Shown piece after piece: positions 52,840 through 61,631 of a DNA stretch of 64,000 nt (position 1 is the stretch's first letter; the number at the start of each line of letters is the position of its first letter). The translations under genes were made by a program, and so were the position numbers. The notes under the pieces were generated by a model. That model saw nothing but the letters and a program-made list of their open reading frames with translations, was not told where the DNA came from and did no database searches. The stretch covers positions 1-64,000 of the forward strand of contig JAPPMB010000006.1 in assembly GCA_028819255.1 (NCBI GenBank), in the 5' to 3' direction. This DNA is from Bryobacterales bacterium. Lineage in GTDB: Bacteria; Acidobacteriota; Terriglobia; Bryobacterales; UBA6623.

Positions 52840-54361
52840 AACGGATTTCCGCATCGTTCGCAGACTCGATCCCAGGTCGACTGGCGCCTCTTTCGATCAG
52901 CTCATCAAACCGCCTTTGAAGCCCGGCCACCTTGTCCGGGTGATCGGCCGCAAGGTCGCGTTCCTCTGCAATGTCCGACCGAAGGTCGTAGAGCTCGGTA
53001 ATCGTCGGCTGACCACGGGACTCCTCCAGATTCGGACCGCCCCGACGGAATACCAGCTTCCAAGGACCGTGCCGGTACGCGAACTCGCCGTGATTCGAAT
53101 GACTGACCAGCGAAGTCCGACCGCCGGCCCCGTCCTGGCCGGTCATCGCACCGAGAAAGCTCATGCTGTCCTCGGCCCCGGCATCGGGAAGATCCGCGCC
53201 GATGACCTCCAGGCTTGTGGCAAAGATGTCCGTGAGACTGACGAGCCGATCGCTGCTCGAGTTCGGCTCGACGCGTCCGGGCCAGCGCACTAGGAGCGGC
53301 ACGCGGTGTCCACCCTCCCAGATGTCTCCCTTGTGGCCGCGATACGGACCGCTCGGCATGTGGCCGGCTTCGACCAGTTCGTCCCAGCCGGTGTAGTGGG
53401 AATGCCCGTTGTCCGCTGTGAAGATGACGATCGTGTCGTCAGCGATGCCGGACTCGTCGACGGCTTCAACGACCTGACCGGCCGACCAGTCGGTCTCCAT
53501 CACGAAGTCGGCGATCGGTGCTATTCCGCTCCGACTCATGAACCGGTGCGACGGGGAAACCGGCTCGTGGGGCGAGGTCATCGAGTAGAAGAGGAAGAAT
53601 GGCCTGCCCGCCTTTGCGCGGTCACGAACCTGCCGCACCGCCCGCTTCGTGAGCTCGGGAACGATCTCGCGGAATCGCCAGCCGGGAGCCATGGGGCTCC
53701 CTTCGAACCCTCTGGGCATCACGACACCCTCCGTGCTGTCGTAGACGTAGCGAGCGGTCGGCAGCGGATCGACGGTCTCGTTCTCGATATAGGAGAACGG
53801 CGGCATGTTGGGGAGGTCCACTCCGAAGTAGTAGTCGAATCCCCGCGAAGTCGGGCCTTCGCTCACTGGCTCGGTGAAGTCCCACTCCAGTGTCTTCTGG
53901 CCGTTGCGGACCTTGGTCATCCTGCTCGGCTGCGGACCCGCCCACTCCCAGCCGAGGTGCCACTTTCCGATCAGCGCCGTGTCGTAACCATGGTCACGCA
54001 GCACTCCGGGCAGGGTCGGGCGGTCCGGAGCGATCAGGGGCGGTTCATGCGCTGCGAGCACCCACTCCTGGAGTCTGGTCCGCCAGGAGTACCGGCCGGT
54101 TAGGAGGCCGTAGCGGGTCGGCGTGCATACGGCCGAGGGGCTATGGGCATCCGTGAAGCTCATGCCTTCGCTTGCAAGCCTGTCCAGGTATGGCGTTGGG
54201 ATCTTGTTCTGAGGATAGTGGGCCTGTATGTCGCCAACCCCGAAGTCGTCCGCGAGGATGACGACAATGTTGGGATGCCGGTCGGATGTCTCCAGGCAGG
54301 CTGAGGCAAGGAGGGCTGCACTGACCGTGGCGATGATCGCGGAAAGGCGGATGCCAATCAT
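52787..54361 (-). CDS. Exported S1 sulfatase, arylsulfatase-A-like lipoprotein
   Basis: A 524-residue sulfatase. Leader with LLASAC lipobox (Cys22). CTPTRYGLLTGR at 79-90 with formylglycine precursor Cys79, Asp39/Asp40 metal ligands (ILADDFG), GKWHLG, and ADNGHSHYTG, HKGDIWEGGHRVP (C-terminal metal-site loop). It hydrolyses sulfate esters of polysaccharides. It is followed by, and overlaps by 53 bp, the deacetylase gene, so both act on the same substrate (inference). The start at 54361 is set by the signal peptide; 56 more upstream codons are not signal-like. Confidence 0.88.
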   Translation of the reverse strand: MIGIRLSAIIATVSAALLASACLETSDRHPNIVVILADDFGVGDIQAHYPQNKIPTPYLDRLASEGMSFTDAHSPSAVCTPTRYGLLTGRYSWRTRLQEWVLAAHEPPLIAPDRPTLPGVLRDHGYDTALIGKWHLGWEWAGPQPSRMTKVRNGQKTLEWDFTEPVSEGPTSRGFDYYFGVDLPNMPPFSYIENETVDPLPTARYVYDSTEGVVMPRGFEGSPMAPGWRFREIVPELTKRAVRQVRDRAKAGRPFFLFYSMTSPHEPVSPSHRFMSRSGIAPIADFVMETDWSAGQVVEAVDESGIADDTIVIFTADNGHSHYTGWDELVEAGHMPSGPYRGHKGDIWEGGHRVPLLVRWPGRVEPNSSSDRLVSLTDIFATSLEVIGADLPDAGAEDSMSFLGAMTGQDGAGGRTSLVSHSNHGEFAYRHGPWKLVFRRGGPNLEESRGQPTITELYDLRSDIAEERDLAADHPDKVAGLQRRFDELIERGASRPGIESANDAEIRYDITQTERWAPPAGERP

Positions 54362-54667
54362 GTCAATTCCTTGACTGCTGCAAGCTCGAATCGCATAGGC
54401 TGCGAGGCTCTCCCCGGACCGGCATCCGGATGGGTGGCAAAGGAGAGGATCCAGCCTACCATGTGGAGCGTCGCGGACCTGACGATTCCAGGAGACGCGA
54501 ATGCACCAGTCGATCCATGCTCTAGGCAAGACAGCAGCCGCCCAATGCCAACACGTTGCTCCTGAGATTGTCCAGACCGGACCGTGTCCAGAATGCGCTC
54601 GTTTGAGGCTCGTCTGAGGCTCGTTTGAAGTGGCGAACTTGAGGGACGGCGCTCAATAGCATCCAGT
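54362..54667. other. Intergenic stretch with short direct repeats
   Basis: At 54601-54633 an 11-bp unit (GTTTGAGGCTC, GTCTGAGGCTC, GTTTGAAG) is repeated two and a half times. No gene recognised. Confidence 0.35.
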
Positions 54668-54868
54668 TCAGCTCTCGCACGGGGGCTTGTCGATGTAGTA
54701 ATTCTCCATCGGTTCCATGAGTCTGCGGGCAGCCTCCTCCATTGACATCTGCGGTACCGCGATCGACGCCTCCAACTCGGCCCTGTTTGGCTCGCAGGTC
54801 GAATCCACCAGTTCCACTCGGTGCAGATCGAGTCTGATCACTGGCTTCGGTGGCTCGGAATCCTTCAT
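54668..54868 (-). CDS. Small unknown protein
   Basis: A 66-residue frame from ATG 54868: VIRLDLHRVELVDSTCEPNR, MSMEEAARRLMEPMENYYID. It looks coding-like (acidic/basic helices, no low complexity). I know of no family. Upstream in the same direction are fragments of other frames (DGKRLKFTDVIRNNG near 55060, NDQWVERIAPDGRLWP near 54920), which also look coding but are in a different phase, suggesting a disrupted longer locus. Confidence 0.4.
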   Translation of the reverse strand: MKDSEPPKPVIRLDLHRVELVDSTCEPNRAELEASIAVPQMSMEEAARRLMEPMENYYIDKPPCES

Positions 54869-55402
54869 CGACGATCGTCGTGGTTCTGCGTTTCTGGTGG
54901 CCAGAGCCGTCCGTCGGGGGCGATCCGTTCGACCCACTGATCGTTCCGCAGACGCATCCGGTCAAGGCAGTCGCCACGGTCGCGCATGTCCCGGTCCACG
55001 ACGCTTGTCCGCGGGCTCCGGAATCCCGCCCGTTGTTCCGGATCACGTCCGTGAACTTGAGCCGCTTCCCATCCATGCCCAGCACGACGGCGCGCATCAT
55101 GTCGATGGTGTGGTCCTCGCGCAGGGTGTGACGGCCGGCGAACTGCAGTGCCTCCCGTTCGGTGGACTGTTCCATGGGCGGCGGCTGCGGTACATGCCGA
55201 CCATGGCGGCATCGCGTTGCAGTGCCGACGTGGCCGTTTTCTCCAAGCGGCTTGGCCGTGCCGGAGAGCCACCCAAGGTGGCCTCGGCCGGAATCATGCG
55301 AGAGCTGCTGCTGGTCGTCGCACCGCTGCGCGAAGACCGCGGATCGTCGCCGTCGGGTCCCTGCAAAGCGGCCTGGGCCGGGTGGACTCAGTCCTGAGCC
55401 AA

Positions 55403-55435
55403 GGCCCGGCAGCCCCCTACGGGGGGCTGCGGGCC
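55403..55435. terminator. Candidate GC-rich hairpin
   Basis: GGCCC then GCAGCCCC pairs with GGGGCTGC then GGGCC around a 5-6 base loop with one mismatch. It would make a strong stem but lacks a T-tract on both sides, so transcription termination is only a possibility. Confidence 0.3.
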
Positions 55436-55925
55436 GGATGTGGGCCGTAATCCTGGGCAGATGGGTCTTCACCCTCGTTCCCAGCGACTGCTCCCGAACG
55501 CTGCATAGGTGCCGGTCACTGGTGCTCGACCGGCTCCGCGTACAATCTGCAGCTGCGAACTGCGCTCACTAGCACGTCGGGGCCGCCTGCCCGGGAACAC
55601 TTCCGCCAGCGCGCTGCGGCTCATTCCGTTGCGCACTGGGCAAGCCCAGACCGCGGCTCATGCCACAATCTCCCTCTCCAGACTCAGGCAAAAGACCTGT
55701 CTCCCCAACCGCGCCTGTCTCTCTTCGCTCGCTCCTGCTGAGGCCGCTGCTGCACCGCACGGCGCCCGGACCCGCCGGCTTCACCCACCCCGCGCGGAGT
55801 GCTCCGAGATCTCCAATTCCTCAGCAGTCTCGGCCACCTTCCTACCCGCCCACGCGCGCTCCGCCCACCAAGAAAAGCCCCTCCTCCTCGAGAAAACGCC
55901 ATGCGCCGCCAACGCCTCCCCTCGC

Positions 55926-55952
55926 TTGACATATGGATATTTCTCATATAAC
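55926..55952 (+). promoter_or_regulatory. Candidate promoter of the TonB receptor gene
   Basis: TTGACA (55926-55931) perfectly matches -35; TATAAC (55947-55952) is 5 of 6 for -10; spacer 15 bp, slightly short. The AT-rich surroundings (GGATATTTCTCATATAACG) contrast with the GC-rich neighbourhood. A strong AGAAGGAGGA ribosome-binding site follows before the ATG at 55996. Confidence 0.55.
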
Positions 55953-55995
55953 GTTGCATACGCGAGTTCCCAACCCCTGAAGAAGGAGGAATCAC

Positions 55996-58900
55996 ATGCA
56001 GATGCCACGTATGATCAGCGCCACCTGTGCAGCCGTGTTTCTAGCCAGTCTCGGCACAACAACGTTGTTGGGGCAATCTTCGACGGGAACTGTGGTAGTC
56101 AACGTCGTCGATCCCGTCGGTCTGGCAATCCCCGGAGCACGCGTAACCTTGACAGACGAAGCGACTGAGATACAGACTTCGAGAGAATCCATCGAACAAG
56201 GCATTGCTCGCTTCACTTCCATCAAACCCAGCACGTATACCGTCAATGTCAGCTCCCAAGGCTTCCGGCAACATGCACAGTCCGGCGTCATTGTGCATGT
56301 GGCTGAGTCGGTTACCTTAACCACGCAGCTTCAGATCGGCGAGATAACCGAGACTATCGAGGTGACCGGAGCTGCGCCACTGCTCCAAACCGAGGGCGGT
56401 GAGATGGGACAAGTTGTGGAAGAAAGGAAGATTCGTGAACTGCCGCTCAATGGCCGTAACCCCTTCGCGCTGGCGGCGTTGACTCCGGGAGTTGCTCCTG
56501 GGCAGAATTTCGGGAGCAATCCGCTACTGCTTTCCAATCTTGGAATCAACGGCGGACGGGGAGGAGCAACCGAAATCCTTGTCGACGGATCGCCTGTGAC
56601 TGTACCGGAGAACAGCCCTGGCACTTACGCAACAGCAATCATGCCCTCGGTGGATCGCATTCAGGAATTCAAGGTTCAAACGAACTCGTTCTCTTCTGAA
56701 TTCGGACGCACTGCCGGCGGCATCATCAACGTCGTGGTGAAGTCCGGTTCGAATGATTTCCATGGGTTGGCTTTCCAATACATCCGAAACAGTAAACTGG
56801 ACGCAAATAATTTCTTCTTGAATCGTGCAGGGCGCGAACTAGGAGTCTTCCAGAGGAACCAGTTCGGGTTTACTGTCGGAGGACCAATCGTCCGAAACCG
56901 GACATTCTTTTTCGGAGGATATGAAGGACTGAGGGAACGTCGCCAAGCGACCAGCGCGGTCACGGTTCCGACGGCGGCTCAGCTTGGGGGCGATTTCTCA
57001 TCCACACTGAATGCCGGAGGCAACTCGATCACGATCTACGATCCGCTCACGACAAGTGACGACCCATCCGGTAGCGGCAAGATTCGAGATTCCTTCCAAG
57101 GCAATGTGATTCCAGCGCATCGGATCGATACGGTCGCTCGGAAGGTGCTCAGCCTTTACCCTCAGTCGAACACCGCAGGCCGGGGGGCTGCGAACGTAAA
57201 CAACTTCATTGCAGCCGGCAGTGCGGCCACCGACGATGACAATCTTGACGTCCGTGTCGACCATCAGCTCTCGAGCAGCCAGTCGATCTTCGGCAGGGTC
57301 AGCTACCGTGACTTCCGGCAGGCTCGACCGAACTTCTACGGCACGCCGGGACAGCCTGGTCCGGCCGCGATCCCGAGACCTGGCCGCAGTGCCGTACTTC
57401 GTCATTCTCAAAGCTTGAGTCCGAGCCTTTTCTCCGAGTTGGGAGTTAGTTATTCGGATCTTTGGACGGTCCGACGCTCACACTCTTTCGGCCGCAACAT
57501 CGCCGAAGATCTCGGGATGCCACAAGACTTCGCAAACATTGCCGAAGACCGAGGATACACGCGTTTATTCATTGCCGGATTCGGCAGGATCGGGGAATCT
57601 TTCCTTGCCCGGTTTCGGCTGCAGTCGTACGGACTTCAATACAAGATGACTTGGATTCGAGGCAAGCAAACCTACAAGTTTGGGACAGAATACCGGGTCA
57701 ACCGCACACACTTTTTCCAAGGACTTGATCCGGCCGGGCAGTTTCGCTTCTCACCACGCTTCACGCAGGGTCCGGATCCCAATCGTGGGACGCGTGTCGC
57801 GGGGCACTCGATTGCATCTCTCTTGCTGGGAGTCGCGGATCGAGGCTTTGTTTCGCACGACGAAGCTGTTTCAACCCAGAGCCCCTATGCCGCTTGGTTT
57901 ATGCAAAATGACGTCAAAGTCACTTCGAAATTCACTTTGAACTTGGGTTTACGCTACAGCGTGGATTGGCCGCGCAGCGAACGGTACAACCGGCTGAGTG
58001 TGTTTAATCCGGAGGTCAACTCACCTTTAGCGGTGCCGGGATTCTCGGATTTGCGTGGTGGTCTGGAGTTCGTCGGCATCGATCGTGACGCTCAGTTCGA
58101 TCTCGACAGAAACAATTTGTCTCCCCGGTTCGGGTTTGCCTGGCGCACTTTCGGTGAGACAGTGATCCGAGGGGGCTACGCCATTTTCTATCCGCCCCCA
58201 GCCGTCACGGCTGCCGGCACATTGGGAGGCGGGGGCGTGGCGGGCTTCAGTTCACAGACCCCGTTCGTCGCATCGCTAGACGGGGGGCTGACACCCAACG
58301 ACTTTATCTCCAACCCGTACCCCAACGGCTTCACATTGCCCCCGGGCTCGTCGCAGGGACTACTTTCGTTCGCCGGGCTGAACTTCCAGAGCAACAGAAT
58401 CTCGGATCGCAGTCCCTACGTGCAACAGTGGAATCTCAACATTCAACATGAATTGGCCCCCAATCTGCTGTTGGAAGTGGGATACACAGGTGCGAAGGGC
58501 ACCAATCTATCTGTGGTCTTCGGCTCGCCGAACATGTTGGCTGCCGAGCAACTGGCGATTGGAAACGCTCTTCTGCAGCGAGTGGACAACCCCTTTTTCG
58601 GGGTCATTACGAGTCCTGCCTCACCGTTGAGCCGCCGCACAGTGACCCGCAATCAACTACTTCGTCCCTTCCCGCAATTCGGGAACATCTCCCTTGAGAA
58701 GGGCTCCTTCGCCAGCTCGATCTATCATGCAGCTCAGGTGCGGCTTGACCGACGATTCTCGAATGGGCTGACACTTCTGACTTCGTACACGGCGGGGAAG
58801 CTCATTGATGATTCCTCGACCTCCGGGACGGGTTTGCTACCACCGTTCGCGTTTATTCAGCAATGGCATAACCGGGCCGCGGAGCGCTCACTATCGGTGA

Positions 58901-59481
58901 CTGATGTCTCCCAACGCTTCGTACTCAGCTTCTTGTACGAATTGCCTTGGGGCCAAGGCAGATCCTTCGGTACGAATATGGGCCGTCTGGCGAACTTTTT
59001 GGTGGGAGGGTGGCAGATCAACGGGATTTGGACTCTTGCGACGGGAACGCCGCTGATTGTCGTCAACGCTCAGGACAATTCGGGAGCACTCAACTTTGCC
59101 GGCCTGGCTGAACCGGGAACGCAGCGGCCGAACAACAACGGAAGCAGCCCGCGGAGAAGCGGATCCGTCGCGGACCGACTCGGGGAATACTTCGACACCT
59201 CGACGTTCAGCCAGCCGGAGCCGTTCACATTCGGCAGCACTGCACGCACACTGCCTGACACTCGCACACCGGGAGTCGGCCAATTTGATTCTTCCATTTT
59301 CAAGGACTTTCCGATCACAGAGCGAACCAATCTTCAGTTTCGCGCGGAGTTCTTCAACCTGACAAACACGCCAAACTTCAATGCGCCGAATACACGATTC
59401 GGTACGGGTGCGTTCGGAGTGATTGGGCGCCAGAGGAACACACCGCGACAGGTCCAGTTCGCACTGCGGCTCAGCTTCTGA
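55996..59481 (+). CDS. Oar-like TonB-dependent receptor with carboxypeptidase-regulatory domain
   Basis: A 1161-residue outer-membrane receptor. Leader to about residue 26 (ending TTLLGQ). Carboxypeptidase-regulatory domain at about 30-115 (VVDPVGLAIPGARVTLTDEA), plug domain with LPLNGRN at 149-155, then a 22-strand barrel ending in ALRLSF, the C-terminal aromatic residue of outer-membrane proteins. Such receptors take up large substrates with TonB energy and are greatly expanded in Acidobacteria. AAGGAGGAATCAC precedes the ATG. GC is locally lower (near 42-55 percent) than for most genes here. No sugar-binding or regulator gene is beside it. Confidence 0.92.
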   Translation: MQMPRMISATCAAVFLASLGTTTLLGQSSTGTVVVNVVDPVGLAIPGARVTLTDEATEIQTSRESIEQGIARFTSIKPSTYTVNVSSQGFRQHAQSGVIVHVAESVTLTTQLQIGEITETIEVTGAAPLLQTEGGEMGQVVEERKIRELPLNGRNPFALAALTPGVAPGQNFGSNPLLLSNLGINGGRGGATEILVDGSPVTVPENSPGTYATAIMPSVDRIQEFKVQTNSFSSEFGRTAGGIINVVVKSGSNDFHGLAFQYIRNSKLDANNFFLNRAGRELGVFQRNQFGFTVGGPIVRNRTFFFGGYEGLRERRQATSAVTVPTAAQLGGDFSSTLNAGGNSITIYDPLTTSDDPSGSGKIRDSFQGNVIPAHRIDTVARKVLSLYPQSNTAGRGAANVNNFIAAGSAATDDDNLDVRVDHQLSSSQSIFGRVSYRDFRQARPNFYGTPGQPGPAAIPRPGRSAVLRHSQSLSPSLFSELGVSYSDLWTVRRSHSFGRNIAEDLGMPQDFANIAEDRGYTRLFIAGFGRIGESFLARFRLQSYGLQYKMTWIRGKQTYKFGTEYRVNRTHFFQGLDPAGQFRFSPRFTQGPDPNRGTRVAGHSIASLLLGVADRGFVSHDEAVSTQSPYAAWFMQNDVKVTSKFTLNLGLRYSVDWPRSERYNRLSVFNPEVNSPLAVPGFSDLRGGLEFVGIDRDAQFDLDRNNLSPRFGFAWRTFGETVIRGGYAIFYPPPAVTAAGTLGGGGVAGFSSQTPFVASLDGGLTPNDFISNPYPNGFTLPPGSSQGLLSFAGLNFQSNRISDRSPYVQQWNLNIQHELAPNLLLEVGYTGAKGTNLSVVFGSPNMLAAEQLAIGNALLQRVDNPFFGVITSPASPLSRRTVTRNQLLRPFPQFGNISLEKGSFASSIYHAAQVRLDRRFSNGLTLLTSYTAGKLIDDSSTSGTGLLPPFAFIQQWHNRAAERSLSVTDVSQRFVLSFLYELPWGQGRSFGTNMGRLANFLVGGWQINGIWTLATGTPLIVVNAQDNSGALNFAGLAEPGTQRPNNNGSSPRRSGSVADRLGEYFDTSTFSQPEPFTFGSTARTLPDTRTPGVGQFDSSIFKDFPITERTNLQFRAEFFNLTNTPNFNAPNTRFGTGAFGVIGRQRNTPRQVQFALRLSF

Positions 59482-60412
59482 GGCGCTGGCGGTCTCCACC
59501 AGCATTTCGGAGAGGATCATCCGAAGCGAAGCATTCGGAGTGTCATGCACAGGAGCTGCGGTGCGTCGCGAGTCATACTGATGCTGGTGGTGGTCGCTGC
59601 GGAAACGATGCCGGTCGGCATCGGCCTTCAAGCGGAGGGCGGTCCGAAGCCATACCCCATCGATAGGGCTGATTACCTGGCCGGTACCATGGAGACCGTC
59701 GGCGCGAGCTTCGCCGCGGCGACGCGGGCGACTAGCCTGCGGCGAGTGTGCGTCTCGCCCGCGAGCAGCTTGCCACCACAATTACCTCTTGGCGGCAGCA
59801 CAATTGGGACGACGGCATGGCATTCGTCCGAGCCGCCGTGGGCGCGATGGACGATCCTGACAGGGTGATGTCCATGGTTGCCGTCGGCACCGCAGCCACC
59901 GTGGGGCTGCTCCACAGTCTTTCCGGCCATCTGCAACGCCTGCCGCGACATCTACCGCGAGCCGGATCCGGAGGGCGGCTTCCGACCACGGCCTGGCGGC
60001 GGACATCACACACGCCACCGTCTTCCGGTTCCTGACAACATGCCGTCCGCAGGCACTCCGGAGGTGGACTGCAAGCCCCGATCGTACTAGAAATGCCCTA
60101 ACCCTCATGATCGGCAGTTCGGCCACCCCACTTGCATGAAACGTCTCGCATCCGAACTGCCGCAGGGCATGACGAGATCCGTGCCGTCGTCGCGTCCGGC
60201 CTCTGTGCCAGAATAGGGTCGGCGGAAGCGGGGCCAAGATCGTAACGCGTACCGGGTCGGTGCGGAGCGTCGCTCAGCGTCCCCGGAATCCAAACTAACT
60301 TCAGTCGTCCGCATCGAGACCCGCCTCGTGCCCTGGCTGTGCAGTGGACACACCATGAATAAACACTTGATTATCAAGAGATACGATTTTTTGTCTCAGG
60401 TACTGACAAGTG
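59482..60412. other. Stretch with possible fragments of a decayed gene
   Basis: Two adjacent plus-strand frames look coding: GGPKPYPIDRADYLAGTMET (from about 59640) and REQLATTITSWRQHNWDDGM plus DDPDRVMSMVAVGTAATVGL (from about 59755), but they are in different phases. No family recognised. The remainder to 60412 shows nothing. Confidence 0.35.
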
Positions 60413-60877
60413 TCAGGCAAAACGCAGATGCTCGAAATTGATAGAAGCATTGAAATCCTTCAGTAGACCGGCGTAGTAGAGATTCACGTCAACCGTAAGG
60501 AGAGGCTTGTCAGCCGAAATCTCCTCTAGCAGGGCTGCATCTGTCAATCCCAATCGATTGAACGTATTGTTCCGACTGGCAACACCGCTCTCCACATAGA
60601 TTTCATTGCTGCCTGTAATAAGTTCCGCAAGCTTGTCTAGAATCCGGAATTTTTGCGGCTCACCGTGCTGAGCGAGCAGGTTCGAGGCTTCGGTCAAGGT
60701 GTTGGGTGTAACTAGCACGCGAGGATATTGGTTCACAATACGATATAGGAGTTCGAAGTCGCCAGCATCAAATCTCTGTCTTACTCTCTTGTGCTTGGAA
60801 ATCAGATTCTTGTCCGTCAGGCCTACCACAAGCAGGACTAAGAGGTTGGCATCCACAAATATGCCGGAGGCAGCCAT
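60413..60877 (-). CDS. PIN-domain protein (likely ribonuclease toxin)
   Basis: A 154-residue PIN domain. The acidic site is complete: Asp9 (FVDAN), Glu63 (TEASNL), Asp113 (LGLTDAALL) and Asp130 (LLTVDVNL), which bind Mg2+ for RNA cleavage. It lies 4 bp after a small gene in the same direction, in the order antitoxin then toxin. Length is slightly above the usual 130. An RNase toxin is the best guess, but defence-type PIN proteins are possible. Confidence 0.8.
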   Translation of the reverse strand: MAASGIFVDANLLVLLVVGLTDKNLISKHKRVRQRFDAGDFELLYRIVNQYPRVLVTPNTLTEASNLLAQHGEPQKFRILDKLAELITGSNEIYVESGVASRNNTFNRLGLTDAALLEEISADKPLLTVDVNLYYAGLLKDFNASINFEHLRFA

Positions 60878-60881
60878 GGAA

Positions 60882-61169
60882 TCAATCGACGCCGATCACC
60901 GACCGGTGCTTGACAGAGAGGATTTTCCCATCACTATCCCGGATACGCACGACCTTGAATGAGCGCTGCCTTCCTATCAGCTTGGAAATCGACCCAGCGA
61001 TAGATTGGGAGTCCATTTCAGCCTGCCGAAAGAATCCTACCGTTATGCTCCAAGTGTCCGGGAGTTCTTCGAAATCAACTTCTTCAAGCATAATGTTGGA
61101 AATTTGTTGGTCTTTGAACAGTGAGGCAACGGTTGCCGTTGCGATCCGTGCGGCTTCCTTGACGTCCAT
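60882..61169 (-). CDS. Small partner protein upstream of the PIN gene
   Basis: A 95-residue protein ending 4 bp before the PIN gene. N-terminal helix MDVKEAARIATATVASLF, then beta-rich segments (SNIMLEEVDFEELPDTWSIT, RSFKVVRIRDSDGKILSVKH). It has no helix-turn-helix I can recognise, so it is not a standard VapB/PhD antitoxin, but its place suggests a function linked to the PIN protein. ATG at 61169 chosen; a TTG at 61187 would add six residues. Confidence 0.6.
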   Translation of the reverse strand: MDVKEAARIATATVASLFKDQQISNIMLEEVDFEELPDTWSITVGFFRQAEMDSQSIAGSISKLIGRQRSFKVVRIRDSDGKILSVKHRSVIGVD

Positions 61170-61631
61170 TAGACTAAATTCTCTCAATTGGCTCGCGGTC
61201 AGGCGAAACTGCGATGCTCACCATCATAGAGTTGAATCAGAGTACGCGAGCTTTCCCGAATTGTCAAGCGGGCGGGGAGAGGGGGAGAGGCGGCCAGTGT
61301 GGTAACGGATTCGTCAAATGTAACTACCCAGGTAGCCTCTGGGCAGGCACTTGCTCGGCAAGCGTGATGAAAGGGCCGAGAGGCCGTTGGGAGTGGGGCG
61401 AACCACTGCCCTGGAGAAGAGGCGACGGGCAAGGATCGCCCCGTGAAGGGGCTGACCACAGGTGGCACTTGACTGGGCGGCCAAGATCTTTGCAAGAGCA
61501 AAATGTCATGCGGGGTGAGGTCCGAGTCGGGGAGATGCTCAGCCTTCCAAGGCGGGTCTCCGTCGCCAGCGGCACGATGCCGAACCAGCCCCACAGCGTT
61601 TTCGAGCCAGTGTCGAGCCGAGCGACGCCGG
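61170..61631. other. Intergenic stretch, no gene recognised
   Basis: Separates the PIN pair from the AAA-ATPase-like gene. Nothing conserved was seen. Confidence 0.35.

Larger units (their letters stand above)
54869..55995. other. Region of possible decayed coding DNA before the TonB receptor
   Basis: On the minus strand, separate frames carry peptides that look conserved (HTIDMMRAVVLGMDGKRLKF, then DRMRLRNDQWVERIAPDG) but are not in one frame, hinting at a frameshifted gene of unknown type. The rest up to 55920 is non-coding by appearance. A GC-rich hairpin lies at 55403-55435. Confidence 0.35.
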
